Shown here one piece after another: positions 15,050 through 21,091 of a stretch of 21,091 nt of DNA. Source of the DNA: DAOOKJ01 sp035385585 (lineage in GTDB: Bacteria; Patescibacteriota; Minisyncoccia; UBA6257); NCBI GenBank assembly GCA_035385585.1, contig DAOOKJ010000007.1, positions 1-21,091 of the forward strand. Direction: 5' to 3'. The position numbers were made by a program, and so were the translations under genes. Each line of letters starts with the position of its first letter. The stretch's first letter is position 1. The notes under the pieces are model-generated. The model did not search any database. It worked only from the letters and a program-made list of their open reading frames with translations, and was not told the DNA's origin.

Positions 15050-15071
15050 AGGGTGCCCGAAAGGGCATTTT
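15050..15071 (+). promoter_or_regulatory. GNRA hairpin at the 5' end of the secE transcript
   Basis: TGCCC (15054-15058), loop GAAA and GGGCA (15063-15067) form a perfect 5-bp stem capped by a GNRA tetraloop. G-U and A-U pairs lengthen it to nine pairs (15050-15071). The predicted transcription start lies at or inside its left arm, so the hairpin would sit at the extreme 5' end of the mRNA, 16 bases before the secE ATG. TTTT follows, but a terminator so close to the start is unlikely. Confidence 0.55.
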
Positions 15072-15087
15072 AAAAAACAAAAATTCA

Positions 15088-15273
15088 ATGTTCAAAAAGA
15101 TAAAGCAATATTTTAAAAGCTCTTATAAAGAGTTAAAACAAGTGAATTGGCCCACTAAAAAAGAAGTGGCTAAATATACTATGGAAGTTCTGGTTTTGGC
15201 TTTCTTAGTTGCTTTAGTATTGGGTTTGATTGACTATGGCTTAATGCAACTAATGAGAGAACTCATTAAATAA
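15088..15273 (+). CDS. secE: Preprotein translocase subunit SecE
   Basis: SecE clamps the two halves of SecY in the translocation channel. The 61-residue protein is the short single-helix form: an amphipathic N-terminal helix with the family phrase SSYKELKQVNWPTKKEV, then one membrane helix (about 33-55, VLVLAFLVALVLGLIDYGL). It has the usual position before nusG, with nine bases between them. The start is ATG without an SD, behind a strong promoter and a 5' hairpin. Confidence 0.95.
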   Translation: MFKKIKQYFKSSYKELKQVNWPTKKEVAKYTMEVLVLAFLVALVLGLIDYGLMQLMRELIK

Positions 15274-15282
15274 CCGAAAAAT

Positions 15283-15828
15283 ATGCCGAAACAGCAAATA
15301 AATTTAGGAAGAAATTGGTATGTAATTCACACTTATTCTGGGTATGAGGATGCGGTTCTAAGAAGTTTAAAACAACGAATTGAGAGTTTAGGAATGCAAG
15401 ACAAAATTTTTAATGTTTTAGTGCCTAAAAGAAAAGAAATAAAAATCAAACACGGAAAAAGAGTTGTGTCCGAAGAAAAAATTTATCCTGGATATGTTTT
15501 TGTTGATATGATTGTCACCGATGATTCGTGGTATGTAGTCAGAAATACGCCAATGGTAACTGGTTTTGTTGGCGCCGGCACTACTCCTCGGCCGGTTCAA
15601 GATGAAGAAATGAGAGAGATTTTAAATAAATTAGGAGAAAGCGAACCTCGTTATAAAATAGAATTTAAAGAAGGGGATTTGGTAAAAATTACTGATGGTC
15701 CTTTTAAAGATAGCGAAGGGAAGGTAAAAGAAATGAATTATGAAAAAGGCAGAGTAATTGTAATGGTGCCTTTATTTGGTCGAGATACACCAGTTGACTT
15801 GGATTTTTTACAAGTTAAAAAAATATAA
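15283..15828 (+). CDS. nusG: Transcription termination/antitermination protein NusG
   Basis: NusG binds RNA polymerase, supports processivity and couples transcription to Rho or ribosomes. The 181-residue protein has an N-terminal NGN domain (WYVIHTYSGYEDAV, KRKEI, IYPGYVFVDMIV, WYVVRNTPMVTGFVG) and a C-terminal KOW domain (FKEGDLVKITDGPFKDSEGK, ending PVDLDFLQVKKI). Length and domain order are normal with no insertion. There is no SD. A long hairpin at 15835-15880 separates it from rplK. Confidence 0.97.
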   Translation: MPKQQINLGRNWYVIHTYSGYEDAVLRSLKQRIESLGMQDKIFNVLVPKRKEIKIKHGKRVVSEEKIYPGYVFVDMIVTDDSWYVVRNTPMVTGFVGAGTTPRPVQDEEMREILNKLGESEPRYKIEFKEGDLVKITDGPFKDSEGKVKEMNYEKGRVIVMVPLFGRDTPVDLDFLQVKKI

Positions 15829-15834
15829 TTTAAA

Positions 15835-15880
15835 CTGTCTAAATTCCGCCCTTTTTGAAAAAAGAGCGGAACTTAGACAG
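15835..15880 (+). promoter_or_regulatory. Long imperfect hairpin before rplK
   Basis: CTGTCTAA (15835-15842) pairs with TTAGACAG (15873-15880), and TTCCGC (15844-15849) pairs with GCGGAA (15866-15871). Across a C-A mismatch a further C plus four Ts pair with four As plus G. That gives about 19 base pairs with two A/C mismatches and a loop of four. No T tract follows, so it is not an intrinsic terminator. It ends 10 bases before the rplK ATG and covers part of its only SD-like bases (AGG, 15879-15881). It may be a translational control site or a processing site. Confidence 0.75.
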
Positions 15881-15890
15881 GTAAAAAATA

Positions 15891-16316
15891 ATGGCAAAAA
15901 TAGTAAAAGCAAAAATTAGTTTGCAAATAAAGGCTGGTGAGGCCAATCCAGCGCCGCCAGTCGGTCCTGCTTTGGGGCAACATGGAGTTAATATCTCTGA
16001 ATTTTGCACTCGTTTTAATGAACAAACAAAAAATCAAGTTGGCGATGTAATTCCAGTTGAAATTACTATATATCAGGACCGTTCTTTTGATTTAATCTTT
16101 AAGCAGCCGCCAATCTCTTCTTTATTAAAAAAAGCAGCCGGGTTGGAAAAAGGTTCCTCTAGTCCTTTAAAAGATAAAGTTGGAAAAGTTAGCAAGGCTC
16201 AGGTTGAAGAAATTGCCAAAAGAAAAATGCCAGATTTAAATACCAAAGATTTAGAAGAGGCAATTAAAATGATAGAAGGAACTGCCAGAAGTATGGGAAT
16301 AGAGGTGGTTGACTGA
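15891..16316 (+). CDS. rplK: 50S ribosomal protein L11
   Basis: L11 forms the stalk base with 23S rRNA and interacts with elongation and release factors. The 141-residue product is full length. It has the proline-rich N-terminal domain (GEANPAPPVGPALGQHGVNI), the EFCTRFNEQT segment, and the C-terminal rRNA-binding domain (QPPISSLLKKAAGLEKGSS, then MPDLNTKDLEEAIKMIEGTA and RSMGIEV). The stop codon is TGA. Normally rplA, then rplJ and rplL, would follow. Here an intrinsic terminator comes 11 bases later and the next gene is convergent thyX, so rplK closes the operon. Confidence 0.97.
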   Translation: MAKIVKAKISLQIKAGEANPAPPVGPALGQHGVNISEFCTRFNEQTKNQVGDVIPVEITIYQDRSFDLIFKQPPISSLLKKAAGLEKGSSSPLKDKVGKVSKAQVEEIAKRKMPDLNTKDLEEAIKMIEGTARSMGIEVVD

Positions 16317-16327
16317 AGAATAATTAA

Positions 16328-16354
16328 AAACAGCCCAGAAGGGCTGTTTTTTTT
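16328..16354. terminator. Bidirectional intrinsic terminator between rplK and thyX
   Basis: AAACAGCCC (16328-16336), loop AGAA and GGGCTGTTT (16341-16349) give a nine-pair stem with six GC-rich pairs. On the plus strand eight Ts follow the stem core (16347-16354). On the minus strand the hairpin is followed by five Ts (complement of 16330-16326). It can end both rplK and thyX transcripts. The thyX stop codon lies in the T tract. Confidence 0.88.
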
Positions 16355-17036
16355 ATTTTGTTACCCAATAAGATAAGTCTTTTATTGCGTAATATGGATA
16401 GGAAAGATTTTTATCTTCACAAATTATAAAATCATCAAAAATTACAGGAAGTTTTTTCTGAAAAACTTTTAAAAGAGGAATCATTATTTCTCTCATCTGG
16501 GGGTGAGCGGCTTTTTGGCACCGCATTTCAAAAACATGGCGCCACTGCCTTAAATTAAAAGTAGCGACAATTTCTGTTTTTAAAGAATTAGGCAAAACAG
16601 AACGGGCTTTTTCTGGAGTGCTTTTCAGTTCAATCAGTTTTTGATATACCTCAGCCGCTTTAAAACAGGCTTCAAACCATAATTTGTATTCTTTTGAACC
16701 CTTTTTGTAAAACAGGGGTTTTATAAACTGAATTTTTCCAGAGTAATTGCAATAACGAGTTGATTCTTGAGTATAGGCACCAATACGATGACGGACTAAT
16801 TCATGAGTAACTCCCCGGTCACAGATGAATCTTACAGAAATACTTTGATGTTCTAAAACACTTTCGTGTCCCCAACTCAAAAGTTTTTTAATAAATGCTT
16901 TATAAGAGTCTTTGGTCATTTTCTCCTCGGTTTTGTGAGATACACGACCAAATTTTTCAATGGTTTGAAGAATTTTTTTAGAAGAGATTCTAGTTTCAAT
17001 TATGAACTTTGGTTTAACTACTTCAATCTGGGCCAT
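16353..17036 (-). CDS. thyX: Flavin-dependent thymidylate synthase ThyX
   Basis: ThyX converts dUMP to dTMP using methylene-tetrahydrofolate, FAD and NADPH, replacing ThyA and avoiding dihydrofolate as a product. The 227-residue protein carries the signature RHRIGAYTQES (RHR, seven residues, S), followed by TRYCNY. The preceding SVLEHQSISVRFICDRGVTH and the later NLRQWRHVFEMRC are also typical. The ATG has a textbook SD (AAAGGAGG) seven bases upstream, unlike most genes here. It lies 17 bases downstream of tmk, and the two form a dTMP-to-dTDP cassette. Confidence 0.95.
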   Translation of the reverse strand: MAQIEVVKPKFIIETRISSKKILQTIEKFGRVSHKTEEKMTKDSYKAFIKKLLSWGHESVLEHQSISVRFICDRGVTHELVRHRIGAYTQESTRYCNYSGKIQFIKPLFYKKGSKEYKLWFEACFKAAEVYQKLIELKSTPEKARSVLPNSLKTEIVATFNLRQWRHVFEMRCQKAAHPQMREIMIPLLKVFQKKLPVIFDDFIICEDKNLSYPYYAIKDLSYWVTK

Positions 17037-17043
17037 ATTTTTT

Positions 17044-17051
17044 CCTCCTTT
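17044..17051 (-). promoter_or_regulatory. Strong Shine-Dalgarno of thyX
   Basis: AAAGGAGG on the minus strand, seven bases before the thyX ATG. It fixes the start and contrasts with the SD-less genes around it. Confidence 0.85.
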
Positions 17052-17053
17052 CT

Positions 17054-17686
17054 CTAAAAATTTAATTTATTTTTTATTTGCTGCCAGACTTCTTTTTCTA
17101 CTTCTTCTAGTGGCTTATTTACTTCGATAATTTTAAATAAATCTGAGTTTTCTCTTGCCAGTTCAAGATATGCTTCTCTTACTATCTGATGAAATTTCAA
17201 ATTCTCGTTATCTAAACGGTTAAAATCTTGACAGGCCTGTTGTTTCCTTTGAATTCCTAGCCTTGGCTCTAGATCAAAGACTAAGACTAGATCTGGTAGA
17301 CAGTTATCAACAGCCAAAGCATTAATGTTTTTTATGTTTTCTATTCCCAATTTTCTGCCACTCCCTTGATAAGCATAAGAAGAATAAACAAAACGGTCAC
17401 AAAGGACAATCTCATCATTTAATAGATGGGGAATAATAACTTCCCTTACATGTTGGGCACGAGAGGCAGCAAAAAGATATGCTTCAGTTAAAGGCAAAAC
17501 ATTACTGTCTTTATCAAGAATGATTTTCCTTATTTTTTCTGCGACAGGACTTCCGTTTCCTCCTGGCTCTCGAGTCAAAAACACTTTTTTTCCTTGCTTT
17601 TCTAACTTTTGTTTAAGCCATTTACCGATTGTGCTTTTACCTGTTCCCTCTCCTCCTTCAAGGACTATAAAAATCCCTCTTTTCAT
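17054..17686 (-). CDS. tmk: Thymidylate kinase
   Basis: Tmk phosphorylates dTMP to dTDP with ATP, an essential step in dTTP synthesis. The 210-residue protein has the P-loop GGEGTGKST (residues 11-19), TREPGG (substrate-binding motif), the family DRFVYSSYAYQG, and a lid region around PRLGIQRKQQ. Length is normal. The start is ATG with SD AAGGAGGT seven bases upstream. It is followed directly by thyX, which supplies its substrate. The shared promoter lies at 17753-17781 and leaves a leader of about 60 bases with no structure I can see. Confidence 0.95.
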   Translation of the reverse strand: MKRGIFIVLEGGEGTGKSTIGKWLKQKLEKQGKKVFLTREPGGNGSPVAEKIRKIILDKDSNVLPLTEAYLFAASRAQHVREVIIPHLLNDEIVLCDRFVYSSYAYQGSGRKLGIENIKNINALAVDNCLPDLVLVFDLEPRLGIQRKQQACQDFNRLDNENLKFHQIVREAYLELARENSDLFKIIEVNKPLEEVEKEVWQQIKNKLNF

Positions 17687-17693
17687 AATAAAA

Positions 17694-17700
17694 CCTCCTT
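17694..17700 (-). promoter_or_regulatory. Strong Shine-Dalgarno of tmk
   Basis: AAGGAGG (extended to AAGGAGGT) on the minus strand, seven bases before the tmk ATG; a near-perfect anti-16S match. Confidence 0.85.
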
Positions 17701-17752
17701 TTTTTTGTTTAATTTTACTCTTAATCCAAATTTTTGTAAAAGAACTGTGGTA

Positions 17753-17781
17753 AGATTATCATTAAATAAGCATTATGTCAA
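17753..17781 (-). promoter_or_regulatory. Promoter of tmk-thyX
   Basis: On the minus strand a consensus TTGACA (17781-17776) is followed either after 15 bases by GATAAT (17760-17755) or after 17 bases by TAATCT with an extended TG. The -35 is clear; which -10 is used is not. Confidence 0.55.
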
Positions 17782-17823
17782 GGGTATTTTTTGAAAAGAC
17801 ATTGTTTTTATTTGATGTTAGAA

Positions 17824-17853
17824 TTAGCAAAAATTCCATTTTTATTTTATAAT
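17824..17853 (+). promoter_or_regulatory. Promoter of gatB
   Basis: TTAGCA (17824-17829), an 18-base spacer and a perfect TATAAT (17848-17853). Transcription would start near 17860, leaving about seven bases before the gatB ATG, so the mRNA should be almost leaderless. Confidence 0.5.
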
Positions 17854-17866
17854 GAATTAAAACAAT

Positions 17867-19339
17867 ATGCTATATGAAACAACAATCGGTTTAGAAATTC
17901 ACGCTGAACTTTTGACCAAAACTAAAATGTTTTGTTCTTGTTTAAATGAATCAGAGGAAAAACAACCTAATAAGAATATCTGTTCAGTTTGTATGGGTCA
18001 TCCTGGCACTCTGCCGGTAATTAATATTGAAGCCCTAAGGAAAGTGCTAAAAGTAGGTTTATCTTTAAATTCCAACATTTCATCTTACTCTAAATTTGAT
18101 AGAAAAAATTATTTTTATCCTGATTTACCAAAAGGGTATCAAATTTCTCAATATGATAATCCGCTTTGTAAAGATGGAAAATTAAAATTGTTTTTGAGCG
18201 ACGAGGAGAACGAAAACCAGAAAGAAGTAAAAATTACCAGGGTTCATTTAGAAGAGGATACCGCAAGATTAATTCATCCAAAAGACGGCAAATCAACCTT
18301 AATAGATTTTAATCGGGCAGGAGTGCCCTTAATGGAATTAGTAACCGAACCGGTCATTCATAATGGCAAAGAAGCCAGATTGTTTTGTCAGGGATTGCAA
18401 ATTTTGCTAAAAGATTTAGATGTTTCTGAGGCAGAAATGGAAAAGGGGCAAATGAGGTGCGAGGTTAACATCAGTTTAAAACCAATCGGCCAAAGAGAAT
18501 TAGGTACTAAAGTGGAAATTAAAAACCTGAATTCATTTAAAGCAGTGGAAAAAGCAATTGAATATGAACTTAAAAGACAAACAGAAGTTTTAGAAAAGGG
18601 CGAAAAAGTGATTCAAGAAACTCGGGGCTGGGACCCGATAAAAGAGGTCACTTACCCCCAAAGAACGAAAGAGGAAGCTCAGGATTATCGTTATTTTCCT
18701 GAGCCGGATTTGCCGCCTCTTAATGTTTATAAACTTTTTAATTTTGAAGAATTAAAAAAAGAATTAAAAGAACTCCCTTGGCTTAAAAAAGAGAGAATTA
18801 TAAAAGAATATGATTTGAGTTTGAAAGAAGCCGATATTCTCTTAAAAGATTCAAAAGTTTTAGAAATTTTAGAAGAAACAATTAAAATTCTAAAAACCAA
18901 AAATTTAGATATCAAAAAAGCTACAAATTTGGCGAAAAATTATCTTTTAACCGATATTTTGGGAATTAAAGAAAAAGAAAAATTAACTTATCAGGAAATA
19001 AAAATCACTCCTTTAAATTTTTCTAAAATTATTGAAAATATAGTTCAGAATAAGATTTCTTCGCGAGTAGCAAAAGATATTCTTTTAGAGATAATTAAAA
19101 CTGGTCAAGACCCTGAAAAATTAATCACAGAAAGAAGTCTGGAAACGATATCAGATATAGACCTAATAAATCCAATTATAGAAGAAGTTATTAAAAATAA
19201 TCCTAAGGCAGTAGAAGATTATAAAAAAGGGAAAGAAACCGCCATTCAATTTTTGGTTGGTCAGGCAATGGCAAAATTAAAAGGGGCAGCAGACCCAAAA
19301 GAATTGGTCAAAATTATGGAAAATAAAATTAAAAAATAA
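17867..19339 (+). CDS. gatB: Asp-tRNA(Asn)/Glu-tRNA(Gln) amidotransferase subunit B
   Basis: GatB is the kinase/tRNA-binding subunit of GatCAB, which converts Glu-tRNA(Gln) and Asp-tRNA(Asn) to the amide forms. The 490-residue protein opens with ETTIGLEIHAELLTKTKMFC and has zinc-type cysteines (CSC and CSVCMGHPG). It continues with KNYFYPDLPKGYQISQYD, RVHLEEDTARL, DFNRAGVPLMELVTEP, GQMRCEVNISL and KVEIKNLNSFKAVEKAIEYE, all core motifs. The C-terminal YqeY-like tail ends VGQAMAKLKGAADPKELVKI. No gatA or gatC lies in this window, so the complex must be assembled from dispersed genes. It is near-leaderless and lacks an SD. It ends nine bases before an assembly gap. Confidence 0.97.
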   Translation: MLYETTIGLEIHAELLTKTKMFCSCLNESEEKQPNKNICSVCMGHPGTLPVINIEALRKVLKVGLSLNSNISSYSKFDRKNYFYPDLPKGYQISQYDNPLCKDGKLKLFLSDEENENQKEVKITRVHLEEDTARLIHPKDGKSTLIDFNRAGVPLMELVTEPVIHNGKEARLFCQGLQILLKDLDVSEAEMEKGQMRCEVNISLKPIGQRELGTKVEIKNLNSFKAVEKAIEYELKRQTEVLEKGEKVIQETRGWDPIKEVTYPQRTKEEAQDYRYFPEPDLPPLNVYKLFNFEELKKELKELPWLKKERIIKEYDLSLKEADILLKDSKVLEILEETIKILKTKNLDIKKATNLAKNYLLTDILGIKEKEKLTYQEIKITPLNFSKIIENIVQNKISSRVAKDILLEIIKTGQDPEKLITERSLETISDIDLINPIIEEVIKNNPKAVEDYKKGKETAIQFLVGQAMAKLKGAADPKELVKIMENKIKK

Positions 19340-19348
19340 ATTTAATAA

Positions 19349-19448
19349 NNNNNNNNNNNNNNNNNNNNNNNNNNNNNNNNNNNNNNNNNNNNNNNNNNNN
19401 NNNNNNNNNNNNNNNNNNNNNNNNNNNNNNNNNNNNNNNNNNNNNNNN
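19349..19448. other. 100-N assembly gap
   Basis: Exactly 100 Ns, again a placeholder of unknown true size. It hides the 5' end of the following open frame and perhaps other sequence after gatB. Confidence 0.98.
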
Positions 19449-19715
19449 GCAGAAAATAATAATCCTGATGAAGATAAGATAGAAATTATTACCCCTCAAG
19501 ATTTACCCGAGTATCCGCCAGATATAGAAGTTTTATTTAAAGCGGTAGAAAATTTAGAAGATAGAATAACCGTTTTAACACAAAAACTGTTAAAGGTTAT
19601 AGATAAAGAGAAACAGGAAGAAATACAAAAAGAAATCAAGAATTTAGAAAAGGAAAGGAAATTAAAAAAGTACGCTATAGAAGAGGCAATGAAAGAACGT
19701 TATTTTAAAACTTAA
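19449..19715 (+). CDS. Unrecognised charged helical protein, C-terminal part (5' end in gap)
   Basis: The plus frame is open from the gap edge for 88 codons to TAA (19713-19715). It begins AENNNPDEDKIEIITPQDLP, then EYPPDIEVLFKAVENLEDRI, and continues as a lysine- and glutamate-rich helix with heptad-like spacing (VLTQKLLKVIDKEK, EIQKEIKNLEKERKL), ending MKERYFKT. It looks like an acidic, flexible linker followed by a coiled coil. The composition and codon use are those of a real gene, and its stop overlaps the miaA stop by four bases in the tail-to-tail arrangement usual here. I recognise no family. A start-codon-based gene finder would miss it because no start is visible. Confidence 0.6.
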   Translation, partial: AENNNPDEDKIEIITPQDLPEYPPDIEVLFKAVENLEDRITVLTQKLLKVIDKEKQEEIQKEIKNLEKERKLKKYAIEEAMKERYFKT

Positions 19716-20665
19716 TTTTTCTTCTCTAGAAATTTTTTCACTAGAATAATAGCTTCTTTTTCTAACTGTACCCATTTTACCCTTTTTATTTTATTTTTAA
19801 ACCAAGTCATTTGTCTTTTGGCATATTTAATTATTTCTTTTTCTAATGTTTCTTTCATTTCCTTGTAATCGATTTTCTTTTCTAAATACCGGTTAACCCA
19901 TCTATATTCCAGACCAAAATCTTCCAATCTTTTTGAAGAAACCCCTTTTTGTTTTAATTTTTTTACTTCTTTAATCATTCCTTCTTTTAATCTTTTTTCC
20001 AATCTTTTTTTGATTTTTTGCCTTAAAACTTCTTTATCTTTTTTTATGCCGATAACAAGAACCTCCATTTTTAAAGGATTTTTTTTAAGCGGCTCTATTT
20101 TTTTATTTTGAAGAATAATTTCCAAAGCGCGAATTAACCTTCTTTTGTTATTTTTATCAATTGCCTTGGCGCGCCTCGCATCTAATTTTTTGAGTTTTAA
20201 AAAAAGTTCTTCCCCAGTTAAATTTTCTAATTCTTTTCTTAATTTTAAATTTGGTTTAGCTTTTGGAAATTGCCAACCTTCAACTACTGAAGAAATATAC
20301 AGGCCGGTGCCGCCGCATAAAATTGGCAGTTTTCCTCTTTTTTGGATATCTTTAATGGCTTTTAAAGCCAGTTTTTGATATTGAGCAGCAGAAAAATATT
20401 CTTGCGGATTGGCGACATCTATTAAGTGATGTCTTATTCCATTAGAGTAAAGTTTTCCTTTAATTTTCTTTAAAGGAACTTTTCCGCTGCCGATATCCAT
20501 TCCTTTATAAACCTGGCGGGAATCAGCAGAGATTATTTCGCCATTGAAAAGTTTTGCTAATTTTATAGCCAAATCTGATTTTCCAGAGGCAGTGGGACCC
20601 AAAATAACTAAAAGTTTTTTATTATTTTGTTTTAAAACTCTTTCGGTGGATTTCACAGATTCCAT
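19712..20665 (-). CDS. miaA: tRNA dimethylallyltransferase MiaA
   Basis: MiaA adds a dimethylallyl group to A37 of tRNAs reading UNN codons. The 317-residue protein has the P-loop GPTASGKS, the DSRQVYKGMDIGSGK substrate motif, HHLIDVANPQEYFSAAQYQ, LPILCGGTGLYISSVVEG, and the C-terminal YAKRQMTWFKN tRNA-binding signature. The predicted ATG (20665) lies inside the end of rnhB, giving a 44-base same-strand overlap. No good start is visible between it and the P-loop, so the overlap is probably genuine. No SD is present. Translational coupling to rnhB is likely. Confidence 0.95.
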   Translation of the reverse strand: MESVKSTERVLKQNNKKLLVILGPTASGKSDLAIKLAKLFNGEIISADSRQVYKGMDIGSGKVPLKKIKGKLYSNGIRHHLIDVANPQEYFSAAQYQKLALKAIKDIQKRGKLPILCGGTGLYISSVVEGWQFPKAKPNLKLRKELENLTGEELFLKLKKLDARRAKAIDKNNKRRLIRALEIILQNKKIEPLKKNPLKMEVLVIGIKKDKEVLRQKIKKRLEKRLKEGMIKEVKKLKQKGVSSKRLEDFGLEYRWVNRYLEKKIDYKEMKETLEKEIIKYAKRQMTWFKNKIKRVKWVQLEKEAIILVKKFLEKKN

Positions 20666-21091
20666 ATTTTTTTATTAAAGACTTGTGAAGTTTTGTTGGG
20701 TATCCTTTATGAATTTCAAATTTATACTGAGGATATTTTTTTGCCAAAGCGATCATTTTTCTATCGCGGATTACTTTTGCGACAACTGAAGCTAGAGCAA
20801 TTGAAGAAATTTTTTCATCGCCTTTAATAATTGTTTTTTGAGGAGATTTTAATTTTGAAATTTTTTGATTGCCATCAACTAAAATTAAATTTGGATTTAT
20901 TTTCATTTTCTTTTTTAATTTTTTGATGCTTCTTCTCATCGCCAGAAATGTCGCTTCTGAAATATTTATTTTATCAACAGTCTTTTCGCCAACCATTGAC
21001 CAAGAAAAATTAATTAAAGGATTTTGTTTCATTATTTTAAAAATTTCTTCTCTTTTTTTAGTGTTTAATTTTTTCGAATCCTTTAATGTTT
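20622..21091 (-). CDS. rnhB: Ribonuclease HII (N-terminus beyond the window)
   Basis: RNase HII removes ribonucleotides from DNA and RNA-DNA hybrids. The frame stays open through the window edge: before the internal ATG at 21032 it reads LKDSKKLNTKKREEIFKI, the conserved DSKKL region, so that ATG is not the true start. Further motifs are DKINISEAT, LILVDGN (catalytic Asp), IIKGDEKISSIALASVVAKV followed by IRDRKM (catalytic Asp), and HKGYPTKLH with a terminal GICEIHRKSF. The first catalytic Asp-Glu pair lies outside the window. At least 156 residues are present. It overlaps miaA by 44 bases. Confidence 0.93.
   Translation of the reverse strand, partial: TLKDSKKLNTKKREEIFKIMKQNPLINFSWSMVGEKTVDKINISEATFLAMRRSIKKLKKKMKINPNLILVDGNQKISKLKSPQKTIIKGDEKISSIALASVVAKVIRDRKMIALAKKYPQYKFEIHKGYPTKLHKSLIKKYGICEIHRKSFKTK

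Noticed and set aside
15050..15071. secE leader hairpin as an intrinsic terminator or attenuator
   Set aside because: It lies at the transcription start, the following T run is only four and then A-rich, and no leader peptide or competing stem is visible.
8784..16316. Alternative genetic code with UGA as an amino acid
   Set aside because: The M16 peptidase and rplK genes both stop naturally at TGA at the expected protein ends, so the standard bacterial code applies.
20622..21032. A complete 136-residue RNase HII starting at 21032
   Set aside because: The frame remains open upstream and encodes the conserved DSKKL region, so the gene is partial at the window edge.

Overview
This AT-rich window of bacterial chromosome carries almost only housekeeping genes. 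It reads like a Patescibacteria (CPR) genome, probably Parcubacteria-like. Reasons: small, tightly packed genes, mostly without Shine-Dalgarno (SD) sequences; very low GC; RNase J; ThyX-type thymidylate synthase; solitary envelope proteins; and rplK with no rplA after it. TGA is a normal stop (the M16 peptidase and rplK genes both end with it), which argues against the recoded CPR lineages. The taxonomic call is inference. I see no phage, insertion sequence, CRISPR array or defence locus.

Layout. (1) Bases 1-1675, plus strand: a possible tail of an upstream gene, rplS (L19), tRNA-Leu(GAG), and an HtrA-like serine protease without a membrane anchor. (2) 1676-3923, minus: tRNA-Arg(GCG) followed by recG. 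(3) 3992-10763, plus: recO, a large surface protein with one membrane anchor, glycyl-tRNA synthetase broken by an assembly gap, an M16 metallopeptidase, an AI-2E/PerM-family membrane protein, and a TatD nuclease. (4) 10740-14957, minus: a four-helix membrane protein, secG, an anchored peptide-binding protein, tRNA-Leu(CAG), a repeat-rich spacer, then RNase J. (5) 15017-16354, plus: secE-nusG-rplK, with a strong promoter, two leader hairpins and a bidirectional terminator. (6) 16353-17781, minus: tmk-thyX, the only pair with textbook SD sequences. (7) 17824-19715, plus: gatB, a 100-N gap, and the C-terminal end of an unrecognised charged protein. (8) 19712-21091, minus: rnhB (runs off the window) and miaA.

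How the genes fit together. Most serve translation (L19, L11, GlyRS, GatB, three tRNAs, MiaA), transcription and RNA turnover (NusG, RNase J), DNA repair and replication (RecG, RecO, RNase HII, TatD, dTTP synthesis by ThyX and Tmk), or the envelope (SecE, SecG, surface protein, binding protein, proteases). secE and secG are transcribed away from each other from back-to-back promoters in one short intergenic region.

I do not see a new multi-gene system. The most worthwhile signals are regulatory and structural: the hairpin before rplK together with the missing rplA, the GNRA hairpin at the predicted 5' end of the secE transcript, the SD contrast of tmk-thyX, a GCG arginine tRNA, tRNA-Leu genes set flush against stop codons, and phased short repeats upstream of rnj. 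Two 100-N gaps are scaffold placeholders; the first hides a large part of glyS.
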